Source of the DNA: Arthrobacter agilis
GTDB taxonomy: Bacteria; Actinomycetota; Actinomycetes; Actinomycetales; Micrococcaceae
NCBI RefSeq assembly: GCF_006494655.1
Contig: NZ_VHIM01000003.1
Location: 248,001 to 312,000, forward strand
Direction: 5' to 3'
DNA: 64,000 nt
This document shows positions 7,898 through 16,970 of the stretch, one piece after another; within the stretch, counting starts at the first letter, position 1, and every line of letters begins with the position of its first letter. Below the pieces are notes generated by a model. The model was given only the letters and a program-made list of their open reading frames with translations. It had not been told where the DNA came from and did not search any database. The translations under genes were made by a program, and so were the position numbers.

Positions 7898-8166
7898 GCG
7901 CGGACGCCGCACCGGGCCCGGCCGGCTCCCGCGAGGGGAGCGTGCCCGAGCGTCCGCTGAATTCCGGCGACGCCGCGCCGGTGTCCGTCGTCGCCTGTCC
8001 TGATGGGCCCCTGCTGATCCGTGGGGACTTCGAGCTCGTCGGGGCGGACGGTGAGGAGTTGCCCCGCAGCCGGCGGACCGTGGCGCTCTGCCGCTGTGGC
8101 GCCTCCGCCCTGAAGCCCTACTGCGACGGCTCCCACAAGTTCACCGGGTTCCGCTCCGGGCGCTAG
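7894..8166 (+). CDS. CDGSH iron-sulfur domain protein
   Basis: 90 residues. The CDGSH zinc-finger-like cluster-binding motif CRCGASALKPYCDGSHKFTGF sits near residues 66-86 and gives the three-Cys, one-His ligand set of a labile 2Fe-2S cluster. The N-terminus is Pro/Gly-rich and not conserved. The GTG at 7894 overlaps the previous stop by 4 bases, so translation is coupled to the iron redox enzyme. It probably transfers electrons or clusters to that partner, which is an inference from the pairing. Confidence 0.9.
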   Translation: MSADAAPGPAGSREGSVPERPLNSGDAAPVSVVACPDGPLLIRGDFELVGADGEELPRSRRTVALCRCGASALKPYCDGSHKFTGFRSGR

Positions 8167-8298
8167 TCCGCCGGCTCGGAGCGGCGGTCCGTCGGTGAGC
8201 TGCCGGTCGCGCTGCAGCCGGGCAAAGGATCGGCACGCCGCGAGCAGGTGGTGGAAGTCGCTAGGCTCGGACGCGGACGTTCCACATGAAAGCAGGCG

Positions 8299-10185
8299 AT
8301 TCTCATCCGTACCCGAACCCGATACGCTCACCGTCGCGCGGCCCTGGCGCTGGGGACGCTCCTGGTCCTCAGCGGTTGTACCTCGTCGGAGGAGTCCGTG
8401 CCCGACGCGCCTTCCACGGGGGAGCAGACGGCCGGGGAGCGGCCGACGGATGCGGTGGTCCTCGCAACCGGTGCTGGAGGAGACCGCAGCGTCGTCGCCG
8501 GCCCGCCCGCCCGGGAGGCCGTCGAGTTGAGTCACGCCCTCTTCGAGCGGAGTCCCGTCGCCGTGGTCCTCGCGGGGTACCCGAACGAACCTGCGGTGAA
8601 CGCGGAGCTCGGTCGAGCCGCCGCGGCAGCCGTCGGCCTTCACGTCCCCCTTCTCGTCCTCGAGCCGGGCCCCGCGGGCCTCGCTCCGGTTCTGGACGAA
8701 CTGCACCGGCTCGGAGCGGACACCGTGCTCGGCTACGGCGACGCGGCTGCGGACTGGACGGGGATCACCGCCACGCGCGACCTCCTCGCAGGACCGCTGT
8801 CCCCGGAGGCGTTCTCGGCGGATTTGGGTCTCACCGTCAGGGAGCAGGTCGTGCCGGCCGCGGATCTGGTCACCGCTGTGAGCGCCCTGACCGCCGACGA
8901 CCTGGCTGTCGTGGCGATCGCCGGGTCCGGCGGCGGGCCGTCGGAGGCGTCGGAGGACGACGCCGCCTCGGTAGCCCCGTCGGCTGCCCCGTCGGCCCAG
9001 TCCGGCGGGACGGACCCGGCGACAGGCCCGACCACGGAAGCCGACGCCGGGACGGGAGCGGCCACGGACGGCGGCACGGACGAAGCGGCCGAGGGCCCCC
9101 ACGACCTGGCGTCGCTGGCGACCCTCGACGAGCTGCCCGCGTTCACCGCGCCCGAGGGGAGCGCAGCCGCACTGGTCCTGGCAACAGCGGCGTCGTCACC
9201 CACCTCCATCGCCACGGCGCGGGCGGCAGGAGCACAGGTGGAGGTGCTGCCCACCGGGGATCCGCGGGCGACCGCGGCTGCGGTGTCCGCCGTGCACCGG
9301 AACGTCGGCGCGCCCGTCTACGGGATCGGTGCGGACTTCGGCAGCACCGAGGACTTCGCGGCCCACGCCGCGGTGGCGGCGACCGGCGTCGAACTTCCCG
9401 GCGGAGGCCAGACGGTGTTCCCGGGGAGGAGGATGGTGGCGCTCTACGGGCACCCCAGCGGCCCCTACCTGGGTGCACTGGGAGAGCAGGACGTCGACGC
9501 GACCATGGCGCGGGTGAAGGACCTGGCGGCGGAATACCAGCCCTTCAGTGACGAGCCGGTGGTTCCGGCCCTGGACCTCATCGCCACCGTGGCCAGCGCT
9601 GATCCGGGGCCGGACGGCGACTACTCGAGTGAGACCCCGGTGGAGGTCCTGGAGCCCTGGGTGGATGCCGCGGAGAAGGCGGGCGTGTACGTGGTGCTCG
9701 ACTTCCAATCGGGTCGCACGGACTTCCTTTCCCAGGTGCGCCGCTACGAGGAGTTGCTGGCACGCCCATCCGTAGGACTGGCGCTCGATCCGGAGTGGAG
9801 GCTCATGCCGGGCCAGCTACCACTCCAGCAGATCGGGACCGTCGACGCCGCGGAGATCAACGCGTCCTCGGCCTGGCTCGCGGACCTCACCCGGGACCGG
9901 AACCTGCCGCAGAAGCTGTTCATGGTGCACCAGTTCCGGCTGGACATGATCGGCGACCGCGCGGCGCTCGACACCTCGCGCAGCGAGCTCGCCGTCACGC
10001 TCCACGCCGACGGCCACGGCACCCCTGGACAGAAGCTCGACACCTGGGCAGCGCTGCAGGGTTCCATGCCGGCGGGCGTGTGGCCGTCGTGGAAGAACTT
10101 CTACGATGAGGACCAGCCCATGCTCGGGCCCGAGGAGACCTACGCGCTCGTCGACCCGAAACCCTGGCTGGTGACCTACCAGTAA
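8299..10185 (+). CDS. Large secreted lipoprotein of unknown function; non-standard start
   Basis: About 628 residues. Read in frame upstream of the first GTG (8398), the codons give [16 protein letters not shown], a clear signal peptide with lipobox. That part has no ATG, GTG or TTG before the in-frame stop at 8287, leaving ATT 8299 or ATC 8305 as starts, or a one-base frameshift after the ATG at 8286. The body holds an alternating hydrophobic/acidic N-terminal domain (weakly like cell-wall-binding repeats), an Asp/Ser/Thr/Ala linker (about 210-260), and a C-terminal domain with [17 protein letters not shown] and [15 protein letters not shown]. The latter resembles a widespread actinobacterial lipoprotein domain with no assigned role. 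Confidence 0.72.
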   Translation: MLIRTRTRYAHRRAALALGTLLVLSGCTSSEESVPDAPSTGEQTAGERPTDAVVLATGAGGDRSVVAGPPAREAVELSHALFERSPVAVVLAGYPNEPAVNAELGRAAAAAVGLHVPLLVLEPGPAGLAPVLDELHRLGADTVLGYGDAAADWTGITATRDLLAGPLSPEAFSADLGLTVREQVVPAADLVTAVSALTADDLAVVAIAGSGGGPSEASEDDAASVAPSAAPSAQSGGTDPATGPTTEADAGTGAATDGGTDEAAEGPHDLASLATLDELPAFTAPEGSAAALVLATAASSPTSIATARAAGAQVEVLPTGDPRATAAAVSAVHRNVGAPVYGIGADFGSTEDFAAHAAVAATGVELPGGGQTVFPGRRMVALYGHPSGPYLGALGEQDVDATMARVKDLAAEYQPFSDEPVVPALDLIATVASADPGPDGDYSSETPVEVLEPWVDAAEKAGVYVVLDFQSGRTDFLSQVRRYEELLARPSVGLALDPEWRLMPGQLPLQQIGTVDAAEINASSAWLADLTRDRNLPQKLFMVHQFRLDMIGDRAALDTSRSELAVTLHADGHGTPGQKLDTWAALQGSMPAGVWPSWKNFYDEDQPMLGPEETYALVDPKPWLVTYQ

Positions 10186-10210
10186 GGGACGGCAGCGGCG
10201 ACTCCTGGGC

Positions 10211-10252
10211 ACTCCGGTCGCCGTACTCCGGTCGCCGTACTCCGGTCGCCGG
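10211..10252 (+). repeat. Three tandem 14-bp repeats
   Basis: ACTCCGGTCGCCGT occurs three times head to tail (10211-10224, 10225-10238, 10239-10252, the last ending in G) between the lipoprotein stop and pxpA. It could be a slippage-prone spacer or a set of binding sites. Confidence 0.7.
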
Positions 10253-10297
10253 CCGGGCGTCGGGGAGCGGCATCCGGAAGACCATCGAGAGGACACC

Positions 10298-11053
10298 GTG
10301 GGACTGGATCTGAACAGCGACGTCGGGGAGTCCTTCGGCACCTGGACGTTCGGCGACGACGCGCGCATCATCGAGTCCGTCTCGAGCGTCAACGTGGCCT
10401 GCGGCTTCCACGCGGGCGATCCCACGGGTATCAGGGTCACGTGCGGCGCGGCCGCAGCGGCCGGGGTGTCGGTCGGTGCGCATCCCGCCTACCGGGACCT
10501 CGCAGGGTTCGGCCGCCGCTTCATCGACGTCGAACCGACGGACCTGACCAATGACGTGGTCTACCAGATCGGTGCCCTGCAGGCGCTGGCCCGGGCAGCC
10601 GGGACGACGGTCCGGTACGTGAAGCCGCACGGTGCCCTCTACAACACCATCGCGGTGCACGAGCAGCAGGCACGTGCCGTGGTGCGGGCGGTTCGCGAGG
10701 TCGACGAGAACCTGCCGCTGCTCGTGCTGCCGAACACCGTCATCGAGGCCGAGGCGCGATCGGCCGGGCTGCGGACGGTGGCGGAGGCCTTCGCGGACCG
10801 CGCCTACACCTCCGACGGCGGCCTGGTCTCCCGTCGGGAACCCGGCGCCGTGCTGCGCAGCGAAGCCGAGGTCGTCGCGCAGGTACTGCGCATCGCGACG
10901 GATGGAGAGGTGCTCGCGGCCGACGGTACGCGGGTCCGGATCGGTGCCGAGAGCATCTGCGTGCACGGGGACACGCCCGGTGCCGTGGCGATGGCCGCCG
11001 CCGTCCGCCGGGCCCTCACCGCGGCAGGGGTGGACGTCGGTGCCTTCGCCTGA
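10298..11053 (+). CDS. pxpA: 5-oxoprolinase subunit A (LamB/YcsF family)
   Basis: 251 residues. The first residues, [16 protein letters not shown], and the [12 protein letters not shown] and VKPHGALYN motifs are diagnostic of PxpA/YcsF. With PxpB and PxpC it forms the ATP-dependent 5-oxoprolinase that opens pyroglutamate to glutamate in the cytoplasm. The GTG at 10298 follows GAGAGGACACC. The fused pxpB-pxpC gene comes immediately downstream, completing the complex. Confidence 0.93.
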   Translation: MGLDLNSDVGESFGTWTFGDDARIIESVSSVNVACGFHAGDPTGIRVTCGAAAAAGVSVGAHPAYRDLAGFGRRFIDVEPTDLTNDVVYQIGALQALARAAGTTVRYVKPHGALYNTIAVHEQQARAVVRAVREVDENLPLLVLPNTVIEAEARSAGLRTVAEAFADRAYTSDGGLVSRREPGAVLRSEAEVVAQVLRIATDGEVLAADGTRVRIGAESICVHGDTPGAVAMAAAVRRALTAAGVDVGAFA

Positions 11054-11186
11054 GGTGCCCGACGCATCGGGCAGTGACCAAAGGGGCAGTGACGGACCGG
11101 ACAGTACTGGACCGGGCCGCGACGGCCCGGTCCCCCACGGACCGGGCAGTGCCGCAACGGCTGCCTGCGAAACGGATGCCGTCGGG

Positions 11187-12743
11187 ATGACGCTCCGGCC
11201 CGTGGGGGACCGCGGTCTGCTCGTCGAGCTGCCCGGCCTCCTTGAGGTGCTCAGTGTCCAGGCCCAGCTGCACGCGGATCCGGCCGACGGCCAGGTGGAC
11301 GTGGTCGCGGCGGCCCGAACGGTCCTCGTGACGGTGCAGGCCGCATCGAACCTCCGGGCGCTGAGGAACCGACTGCTGTCCCTCGATCCCACGGTGCCGG
11401 TGGAACAGGAGGACGCGCTCGTCACCCTCGAGGTGCAGTACGACGGCGAGGACCTTGCGGAGGTGGCGCGACGGTCGGGCCTCAGCGAGGAGGCCGTGGT
11501 CTCCGCCCACACGTCCCGGCCCTGGATCGCGTCCTTCGGCGGGTTCGCCCCCGGGTTCGCCTACCTCACCGGAGGCGATCCACGCCTCGAGGTACCCCGG
11601 CGGGAGACGCCCCGCACAGCTGTCCCGGCAGGGTCCGTGGCGCTCGCCGGTACTTTCTCGGCTGTCTATCCGCGGGTGTCTCCGGGCGGGTGGCAACTGA
11701 TCGGCCACACCGACGCCGTCCTGTGGGACACGCACCGAGAGGCTCCGGCGCTCATCCGGCCCGGAAATCGCGTCCGGTTCGTCGCGGTGCGTGACCGGGT
11801 CCTGGTCCGGGCCGACGCTTCCGGCCCGACGCCGACGGGAACGCCCGATGCTACCCGAGCCGCGCGTGGGGAAGGCCTCGCCGTCGTCCACCCCGGCCTG
11901 TCCAGCACCCTCCAGGACCTCGGCCGGCCCGGACACATGTCCCTCGGTGTCGCGGAAGCCGGCGCGCTGGACCGGTCCGCCGCACGGCAGGCCAATCGGC
12001 TCGTCGGGAATCCTGCGGGAGCAGCGGTTATCGAGAGCCTCAACGGCGGTCTGGTGCTGGAGGCCGGGGAGGACCACGTGGTGGCCGTGACGGGCGCCGA
12101 TGTCGGACTCGTGATCACCGCGCCGGACGGTCGTGAGCGAGCGGCCCTCCTGTGTGCCCCTTTCCTCCTGCGCGGCGCCGAAGTGCTGCGGCAGTCCGCG
12201 CCGGCGTCGGGTCTGCGGACCTACACGGCCGTCCGCGGCGGCTTCGCCGAGGAGCAGACCCTCGGCAGCCGCTCCACCGATACCATGTCGGGACTCGGAC
12301 CCGCCCCGCTTGTGGCCGGTAGCCGGCTCGTCGTGGCGGCCCAGGGTGCGGCGTCGGCGGTCGGCGTCCCCGAACTGCCCCGCCCGCTGGCATCGCCGGA
12401 GATCCTGCGCGTGATCCCCGGTCCGCGGGACGACTGGTTCGGCGCCGAGAGTCTCGAGCGCCTCCTGGCTGCGGACTGGACGGTCACGGCGCAGTCGGAC
12501 CGCATCGGCCTGCGCCTCGACGGTCCGGCTCTCCTGAGGACCAGGGAAGGGGAGCTGCTGAGCGAAGGTACGATGCGAGGCGCCCTGCAGGTGCCGCCGT
12601 CCGGACGGCCCGTCCTCTTCCTCGCCGATCATCCGGTGACCGGCGGGTACCCGGTGATCGCTGTCGTCGTCTCCGCGGATCTCGACAGGGCAGCGCAGCT
12701 GGCGCCCGGGTCCGTGATGCGGTTCCGGGCCGCCGACTCCTGA
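11187..12743 (+). CDS. pxpBC: Fused 5-oxoprolinase subunits B and C (carboxyltransferase-type)
   Basis: 518 residues joining two proteins usually encoded separately. Residues 1-215 are PxpB/KipI (begins MTLRPVGDRGLLVELPG, with FGGFAPGFAYLTG and PRRETPRTAVPAGSVA). Residues about 230-518 are PxpC/KipA (HPGLSSTLQDLGRPGHM, ALDRSAARQANRLVGN). Together with PxpA they hydrolyse 5-oxoproline using ATP. The frame is open back to GTG 11055, but the intervening stretch encodes low-complexity Gly/Asp/Pro/Ser without the usual G/C third positions, so ATG 11187, where homology begins, is preferred. Kip-type proteins also affect sporulation kinases in Bacillus; that is not expected here. Confidence 0.9.
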   Translation: MTLRPVGDRGLLVELPGLLEVLSVQAQLHADPADGQVDVVAAARTVLVTVQAASNLRALRNRLLSLDPTVPVEQEDALVTLEVQYDGEDLAEVARRSGLSEEAVVSAHTSRPWIASFGGFAPGFAYLTGGDPRLEVPRRETPRTAVPAGSVALAGTFSAVYPRVSPGGWQLIGHTDAVLWDTHREAPALIRPGNRVRFVAVRDRVLVRADASGPTPTGTPDATRAARGEGLAVVHPGLSSTLQDLGRPGHMSLGVAEAGALDRSAARQANRLVGNPAGAAVIESLNGGLVLEAGEDHVVAVTGADVGLVITAPDGRERAALLCAPFLLRGAEVLRQSAPASGLRTYTAVRGGFAEEQTLGSRSTDTMSGLGPAPLVAGSRLVVAAQGAASAVGVPELPRPLASPEILRVIPGPRDDWFGAESLERLLAADWTVTAQSDRIGLRLDGPALLRTREGELLSEGTMRGALQVPPSGRPVLFLADHPVTGGYPVIAVVVSADLDRAAQLAPGSVMRFRAADS

Positions 12744-12837
12744 CGGCGCCTGCCCGACGCGCGGACCGGAGGCGGGACTTCTTGCCTCGGCCCGGATGAG
12801 GCAGACTGTTGGAAAGCGCTATCCAGCAGGAGGTCGG

Positions 12838-14172
12838 GTGTCAGAGCTGTACAGGGATCCTCGGGGGCAGGACGACGGCGGCAGGGGAGCGCGGCCGCAC
12901 CCGAACATCGTGGTCCTAGTCTGCGCACTCGTCATGCTGCAGGTCATCTGGCCGCTGACGATGGACCTGTATCTTCCGGCGTTCACCGCCATCCGGAGCG
13001 ATCTGGGGACGAACGAGGCCGGGGTCCAGCTCACCCTGACGGCCGCATTCATCGGCATGGGGATCGGACAGCTGGGGTCCGGGCCGGTATCGGATGCCGT
13101 CGGGCGGGCCCGACCGCTCGTGGCGATGATCCTGGTCTACTGCGCAGCGACGGCGTCCTGCGCTCTTGCGACGAGCATCGAGGGGCTCATCGCCGGGCGC
13201 GCGCTGCAGGGCATGGGCTCGGCTGCCTGCGCCGTCCTCGCGATCGCCATCGTGAGGGACCTCTACACCGGGCGGCGCCTGATGGTGTTCCTCGCGCGGC
13301 TGTCCATCGCCTCCGGTGTCTTCGTGGTGCTGTCCCCCGCCCTCGGCGCCCAGCTGCTGCAGGTCGTGGGGTGGCGGGGCCTGTTCTGGGTTCTCCTCGG
13401 GTACGGCGTGGTGCTGCTGTGCGTCGCAGGAGGGATCCTGCTGCGGAACGAGACCCACACCGTCGAGCGGCGGCGGCTTCGCACGAGCGTACGTCCACGG
13501 GACGACTACAGCAGCCTGGTGCGCGACGGCCAGTTCCGGTCGCTGGCCCTGGCCGGCGGGTTCCTGTTCGCCGCGATGATGTCCTACATGGCGGGCAGTG
13601 CCTTCCTGCTCCAGGATCTGTTCGCCCTGAGCGCCACGGAGTACGCACTGGTCTTCGGCGCGCAGGGCGCCCTGATGGTGGTGGGGGCGCAGCTCGGCGG
13701 TGTGATTGCCCAGCGCTCCTCACCCGTGCTGGTCATCCGGGTCGGGGCCGTTGCGCTGGTGGTTGCCATCGGGCTGCTGGTCTCGAGTGTCGGTCTTGCG
13801 CCCGGTCTCGGACTGTGGGGACTGACGGGTCCGATCATGGCCTTCACCCTCTCCTTCGGCCTGGTCAGCCCGGCGATCCAGGCGACCGCCCTGGAGCACC
13901 ATGGGCTGCGCGCCGGGACGGCCGCCTCGTTGCTCGGAGCCTCGAACATGGCCGGCGCGGCGCTGATCGCACCCGTCTCCGGGGCGTTCGGTCTCTCGTC
14001 CGCGCTGCCCACCGCCGTCGTGATGGCCGGATGCGTCCTGGTCGCGGCAGCCCTGCTGGTCGACGGGGCCCGGAAAGCAGCCGGGACATCGAAGACGCCC
14101 GAGTCCGCTCGCGAGGAGGCGGAGAGCCGGGACACCGTGACGGCCCGCCGCGAGCCCGCGCGACGGGCATGA
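12838..14172 (+). CDS. Bcr/CflA-type multidrug efflux transporter (MFS)
   Basis: 444-residue, 12-helix major facilitator antiporter. The first helix ends in PLTMDLYLPAFTAI, the signature of the Bcr/CflA subgroup. The loop 2-3 motif appears as GPVSDAVGRARPL and helix 5 carries the antiporter-type Gly/Pro pattern (VLSPALGAQLLQVVGWR). It probably exports drugs or small hydrophilic compounds using the proton gradient. GTG 12838 has AGCAGGAGG directly upstream and is preferred to an in-frame ATG at 12796. It follows pxpBC after about 95 bases and may be a separate unit. Confidence 0.9.
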   Translation: MSELYRDPRGQDDGGRGARPHPNIVVLVCALVMLQVIWPLTMDLYLPAFTAIRSDLGTNEAGVQLTLTAAFIGMGIGQLGSGPVSDAVGRARPLVAMILVYCAATASCALATSIEGLIAGRALQGMGSAACAVLAIAIVRDLYTGRRLMVFLARLSIASGVFVVLSPALGAQLLQVVGWRGLFWVLLGYGVVLLCVAGGILLRNETHTVERRRLRTSVRPRDDYSSLVRDGQFRSLALAGGFLFAAMMSYMAGSAFLLQDLFALSATEYALVFGAQGALMVVGAQLGGVIAQRSSPVLVIRVGAVALVVAIGLLVSSVGLAPGLGLWGLTGPIMAFTLSFGLVSPAIQATALEHHGLRAGTAASLLGASNMAGAALIAPVSGAFGLSSALPTAVVMAGCVLVAAALLVDGARKAAGTSKTPESAREEAESRDTVTARREPARRA

Positions 14173-14313
14173 TCCGTCGACCGGGCCAGGGAGCCCATGC
14201 ACGGGGCCTCAGGGCGGTGCGGAGGAGTGCACACGGAATTTCGCCGGTGGAAACGCCCCCGAAACCACTGCTGCCTACCGTGAAGTCACGACAGGAACGC
14301 CGAGGAGGCCGCC

Positions 14314-14688
14314 GTGCAGACGCTGAGGGTGAGACAGGTCCCATGGACCAATCCGGTGGGTATCGGGCTGCGCGAGGCGCTGCATGCGGAGTCCTGTCGC
14401 GGCCGGGTGCCGTCCGCCCCGCCCGCGGCGGACGACGACGGCACGCGTGTGGCGGTGTTCCTCATCGCCTACGAGCTGGCCACGGGCCAGCCCGTGGGCT
14501 GCGGAGGGCTCCGGCTGGTCGGCGCGTCGAGGGCGGACGTGGACTACATCTACGTGCTGCCCTACGCGCGGTGGTCAGGTGTGTCGAGGGCCATCACGGA
14601 GGAACTGACGGCGTGGGCACGGGCCCACGGCATTGCGGCGGTGGGGCCCGACGGCGCCCTGGCGGAACTCGCCGCCCTCCGGCTCTGA
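14314..14688 (+). CDS. GNAT-family N-acetyltransferase, short form
   Basis: 124 residues, shorter than the usual 150-170. Visible GNAT elements are the beta strand FLIAYELATGQPVGCGGLRL, then VDYIYVLPYARWSGVSRAI, where the acetyl-CoA loop (normally R/Q-x-x-G-x-G/A) reads ARWSGVS, and a final helix EELTAWARAHGIAAV. The sequence after that helix, where the family normally has its last strands, is short and unlike relatives, so the 3' end may be truncated. GTG 14314 follows CGAGGAGG. The substrate is unknown. Confidence 0.7.
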   Translation: MQTLRVRQVPWTNPVGIGLREALHAESCRGRVPSAPPAADDDGTRVAVFLIAYELATGQPVGCGGLRLVGASRADVDYIYVLPYARWSGVSRAITEELTAWARAHGIAAVGPDGALAELAALRL

Positions 14689-14756
14689 GGCACTCCCGCG
14701 CCGGCCTCGGTGATCGCTGGTCCGGGCGACGACCCGCCGCCTGTGAGGTGCCCTGA

Positions 14757-15791
14757 ATGCAGCCTCCACCGACCGAGGCTTACCTGCCAGGAACCGTTCC
14801 TGTGCTGTCCGACCGGCTTCTGCTGACCCCGTACCGCGACCCCCTGTTTGACGGCGCGACGGACCCGGTCCTCGTAGCCGATCCCACCACCCGTTCCTGG
14901 CTCCTGTTCTACACCCAGCGCCGTGCGGCGCTTGCGGGCCTCGGCGGTGTGGAATGGGTCCACGAGTCCGAGATCGGCTGTGCCCGCTCCTACGACGGCG
15001 GGGAGACGTGGGCGTACGAGGGCGTGCTCGACGACGTGCCGACACCAGGGCTTGACCACCCCGTGACGAAGTGGGCTCCCGACGTCGTCCGGATCGGTGA
15101 GCACTGGGTGATGTTCCTGACGCTCCTCGGCGGTAAGCGGTCGGACTGGTCGGGGAATGCCGTGATTGCGCAGTACACCAGCAGCGACCTGAAGCGCTGG
15201 ACCTTCCAGGCGTACGTGGATCTGCGCTCGGACCGCGTCATCGACGCCGCGGTCACTCTCTGCGGGGATGGCCTGTACCGGCTCTGGTACAAGGACGAGC
15301 AGCGCGGGTCACGGACCTTCTCGGCCGTCACCGCCACGCCCTCCGATCCACGTTCCTGGCAGGTCGAAGGCGTCGCCATCGACGGACGCCCGCACGAGGG
15401 ACCGAAGGTCTTCACCCTGGGTGGCTGGTTCTGGCTGATCACGGACGAATGGCGCGGACTGGCCGTGTACCGTTCCGCGGATGGCGCGGGAGGGTGGGAA
15501 CGACAGCATCGCGACAACGGGCTGATCCTCACCGGGCCGGAGGAGTTCGAGGGCCGGCCGGTGGTCGCCCGGCACGCCGACGTCGTGGTGCAGGGAGCAG
15601 CCGCGGCCGTCGTCTACTTCACGCACCCCGCCTGGTCGGGCTCCGAGCTGGCCGACATGACCAGCGGGACCGACCACCGGCGAAGCCACATCCGCGCGGC
15701 GTGGTTCACCGTGTCGCCCGCCGGTCACCTGATGCCCTGCTGGGAATCCGCTGCACAGCAGCCGCACAGCTTCGGGAAAGCAGGAGCGTAG
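14757..15791 (+). CDS. GH43-like five-bladed beta-propeller glycosidase family protein
   Basis: 344 residues without a signal peptide, so cytoplasmic. The propeller blades carry the repeating pattern of sugar-active GH43/GH32 folds (LVADPTTRSWLLFYT, VVRIGEHWVMFLTL, TSSDLKRWTFQAY). The usual acid triad can be placed at DP in ATDPVLV, Asp in VIDAAVTLCGDG, and Glu in HEGPKVFTLGG. Either a hydrolase or a phosphorylase of a beta- or alpha-furanoside is possible; the substrate cannot be read from sequence. It begins 69 bases after the acetyltransferase. Confidence 0.75.
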   Translation: MQPPPTEAYLPGTVPVLSDRLLLTPYRDPLFDGATDPVLVADPTTRSWLLFYTQRRAALAGLGGVEWVHESEIGCARSYDGGETWAYEGVLDDVPTPGLDHPVTKWAPDVVRIGEHWVMFLTLLGGKRSDWSGNAVIAQYTSSDLKRWTFQAYVDLRSDRVIDAAVTLCGDGLYRLWYKDEQRGSRTFSAVTATPSDPRSWQVEGVAIDGRPHEGPKVFTLGGWFWLITDEWRGLAVYRSADGAGGWERQHRDNGLILTGPEEFEGRPVVARHADVVVQGAAAAVVYFTHPAWSGSELADMTSGTDHRRSHIRAAWFTVSPAGHLMPCWESAAQQPHSFGKAGA

Positions 15792-15840
15792 GTGGGGGCT
15801 GCATCGTGGAGGGACAACGCCGGCCCATCAGGAGGAAACC

Positions 15841-16053
15841 ATGATCACCTACCGACCCACACCCGCTCTCATCGCCGGACGGAAAGGATTCAGGGCCGCG
15901 GTGGGAGCGATGGCACTGGCGGCGGTCATCGGCACCACGGCGTTCGCGCCCGCCGACGCCGGCGCGGTTGCGGCCTCGCCCACCCTCGACGCCGTCGTCC
16001 TCGGGACCGCCCCTGCCGCGGATGAGGACATCGCCCGACGGCAGGACCTCTGA
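15841..16053 (+). CDS. Small secreted peptide of unknown function
   Basis: 70 residues. A positively charged N-terminus (about 1-18) and a hydrophobic core (FRAAVGAMALAAVIGTTAFA) end in an Ala-x-Ala cleavage region near residue 40, leaving a mature peptide of about 30 acidic residues. It has a very good AGGAGGAAACC ribosome-binding site, which supports it as real in spite of its length. No family is recognised. It lies just before the two-component system that precedes the CotH block and could be a signal or a substrate; that is speculative. Confidence 0.5.
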   Translation: MITYRPTPALIAGRKGFRAAVGAMALAAVIGTTAFAPADAGAVAASPTLDAVVLGTAPAADEDIARRQDL

Positions 16054-16223
16054 AATCCGGCCGTGCAGGGTGCGGCAGGGCCACTGACACCGCGAGGCGC
16101 CGAGCCTCCCGCCCCAATCCCGTTCCCCGGATCTCTGCATCCTGTGCGAAATACTTGACCGCATCGCTCCACTCACCACCCGGCACCCGAGCCGACTCCG
16201 GGACCAACCTCGAGGAACCCACC

Positions 16224-16970
16224 ATGGCCGACGCCTCCCATTCCATGACCGACAACCTGCCGCGCCTCGCCCACCCGGACGGCAGCCCGATCCGTGCGCT
16301 CGTCGTCGACGACGAGACCAGCCTCGCGGAACTTGTCAGCATGGGACTGCGCATGGCGGGCTGGAGCGTGACGACGGCGAACGACGGCGCCACCGCCGTG
16401 GCCGCGGCGCGCGACTTCCGCCCGGACGTCCTGGTGCTCGACGTCATGATGCCGGGGGTCGATGGTATCGAGGCGCTGACGAAGATCCGCTCGTTCGCCC
16501 CCAACGTCCCGGCACTGTTCCTCACCGCGAAGGACGCCGTCCAGGACCGCATCGCCGGGCTCTCTGCCGGCGGTGACGACTACGTGACCAAGCCCTTCAG
16601 CATGGAGGAGCTCATGCTCCGCCTGCACCGGCTGGTGCAGCGCTCCGGCGTCGCGGCGTCGGACTCCGCCGAACTGGTGGTCGGGGACCTCGTGATGAAC
16701 GTCGACACCCGGGAGGTGACCCGGAGAGGCGAGGACATCGCCCTCACGTCCACCCAGTGGGACCTGCTGCGCTATCTCATGGAGAATCCGCGGCGCGTGG
16801 TCAGCAAGTCGCAGATCCTCGACGACGTGTGGAACTACGACTTCGGCGGGCAGGCGAACATCGTCGAGCTGTACATCTCCTATCTGCGCAAGAAGATCGA
16901 CGTCGGCCGCCCCGCCATGATCCACACCGTGCGCGGCGCCGGCTACGTGATCAAGCCCGCGCTCCCGTGA
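16224..16970 (+). CDS. OmpR-family response regulator
   Basis: 248 residues. Receiver at about 24-140 with acidic pair DDE (29-31), phosphoacceptor Asp73 in VLVLDVMMPG, Thr in FLTAKD and Lys in VTKPFS. The winged-helix output domain follows (about 155-245, LTSTQWDLLRYLMENPRRVV, IVELYISYLRKKID, IHTVRGAGYVI). ATG 16224 has GAGGAA upstream and is chosen over an in-frame ATG at 16155. The kinase gene starts within its stop codon (GTGA). The TrcR/PrrA-like type is common in actinobacteria. The nearest downstream targets on the same strand are the CotH block. Confidence 0.93.
   Translation: MADASHSMTDNLPRLAHPDGSPIRALVVDDETSLAELVSMGLRMAGWSVTTANDGATAVAAARDFRPDVLVLDVMMPGVDGIEALTKIRSFAPNVPALFLTAKDAVQDRIAGLSAGGDDYVTKPFSMEELMLRLHRLVQRSGVAASDSAELVVGDLVMNVDTREVTRRGEDIALTSTQWDLLRYLMENPRRVVSKSQILDDVWNYDFGGQANIVELYISYLRKKIDVGRPAMIHTVRGAGYVIKPALP

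Noticed and set aside
8167-8285. Minus-strand peptide reading SDFHHLLAACRSFARLQRD
   Set aside because: Looks gene-like for about 35 residues but has no start, ribosome-binding site or stop-bounded domain; left as a chance frame.
8398-8400. GTG as start of the lipoprotein
   Set aside because: It would remove a clear signal peptide and lipobox encoded just upstream in frame.
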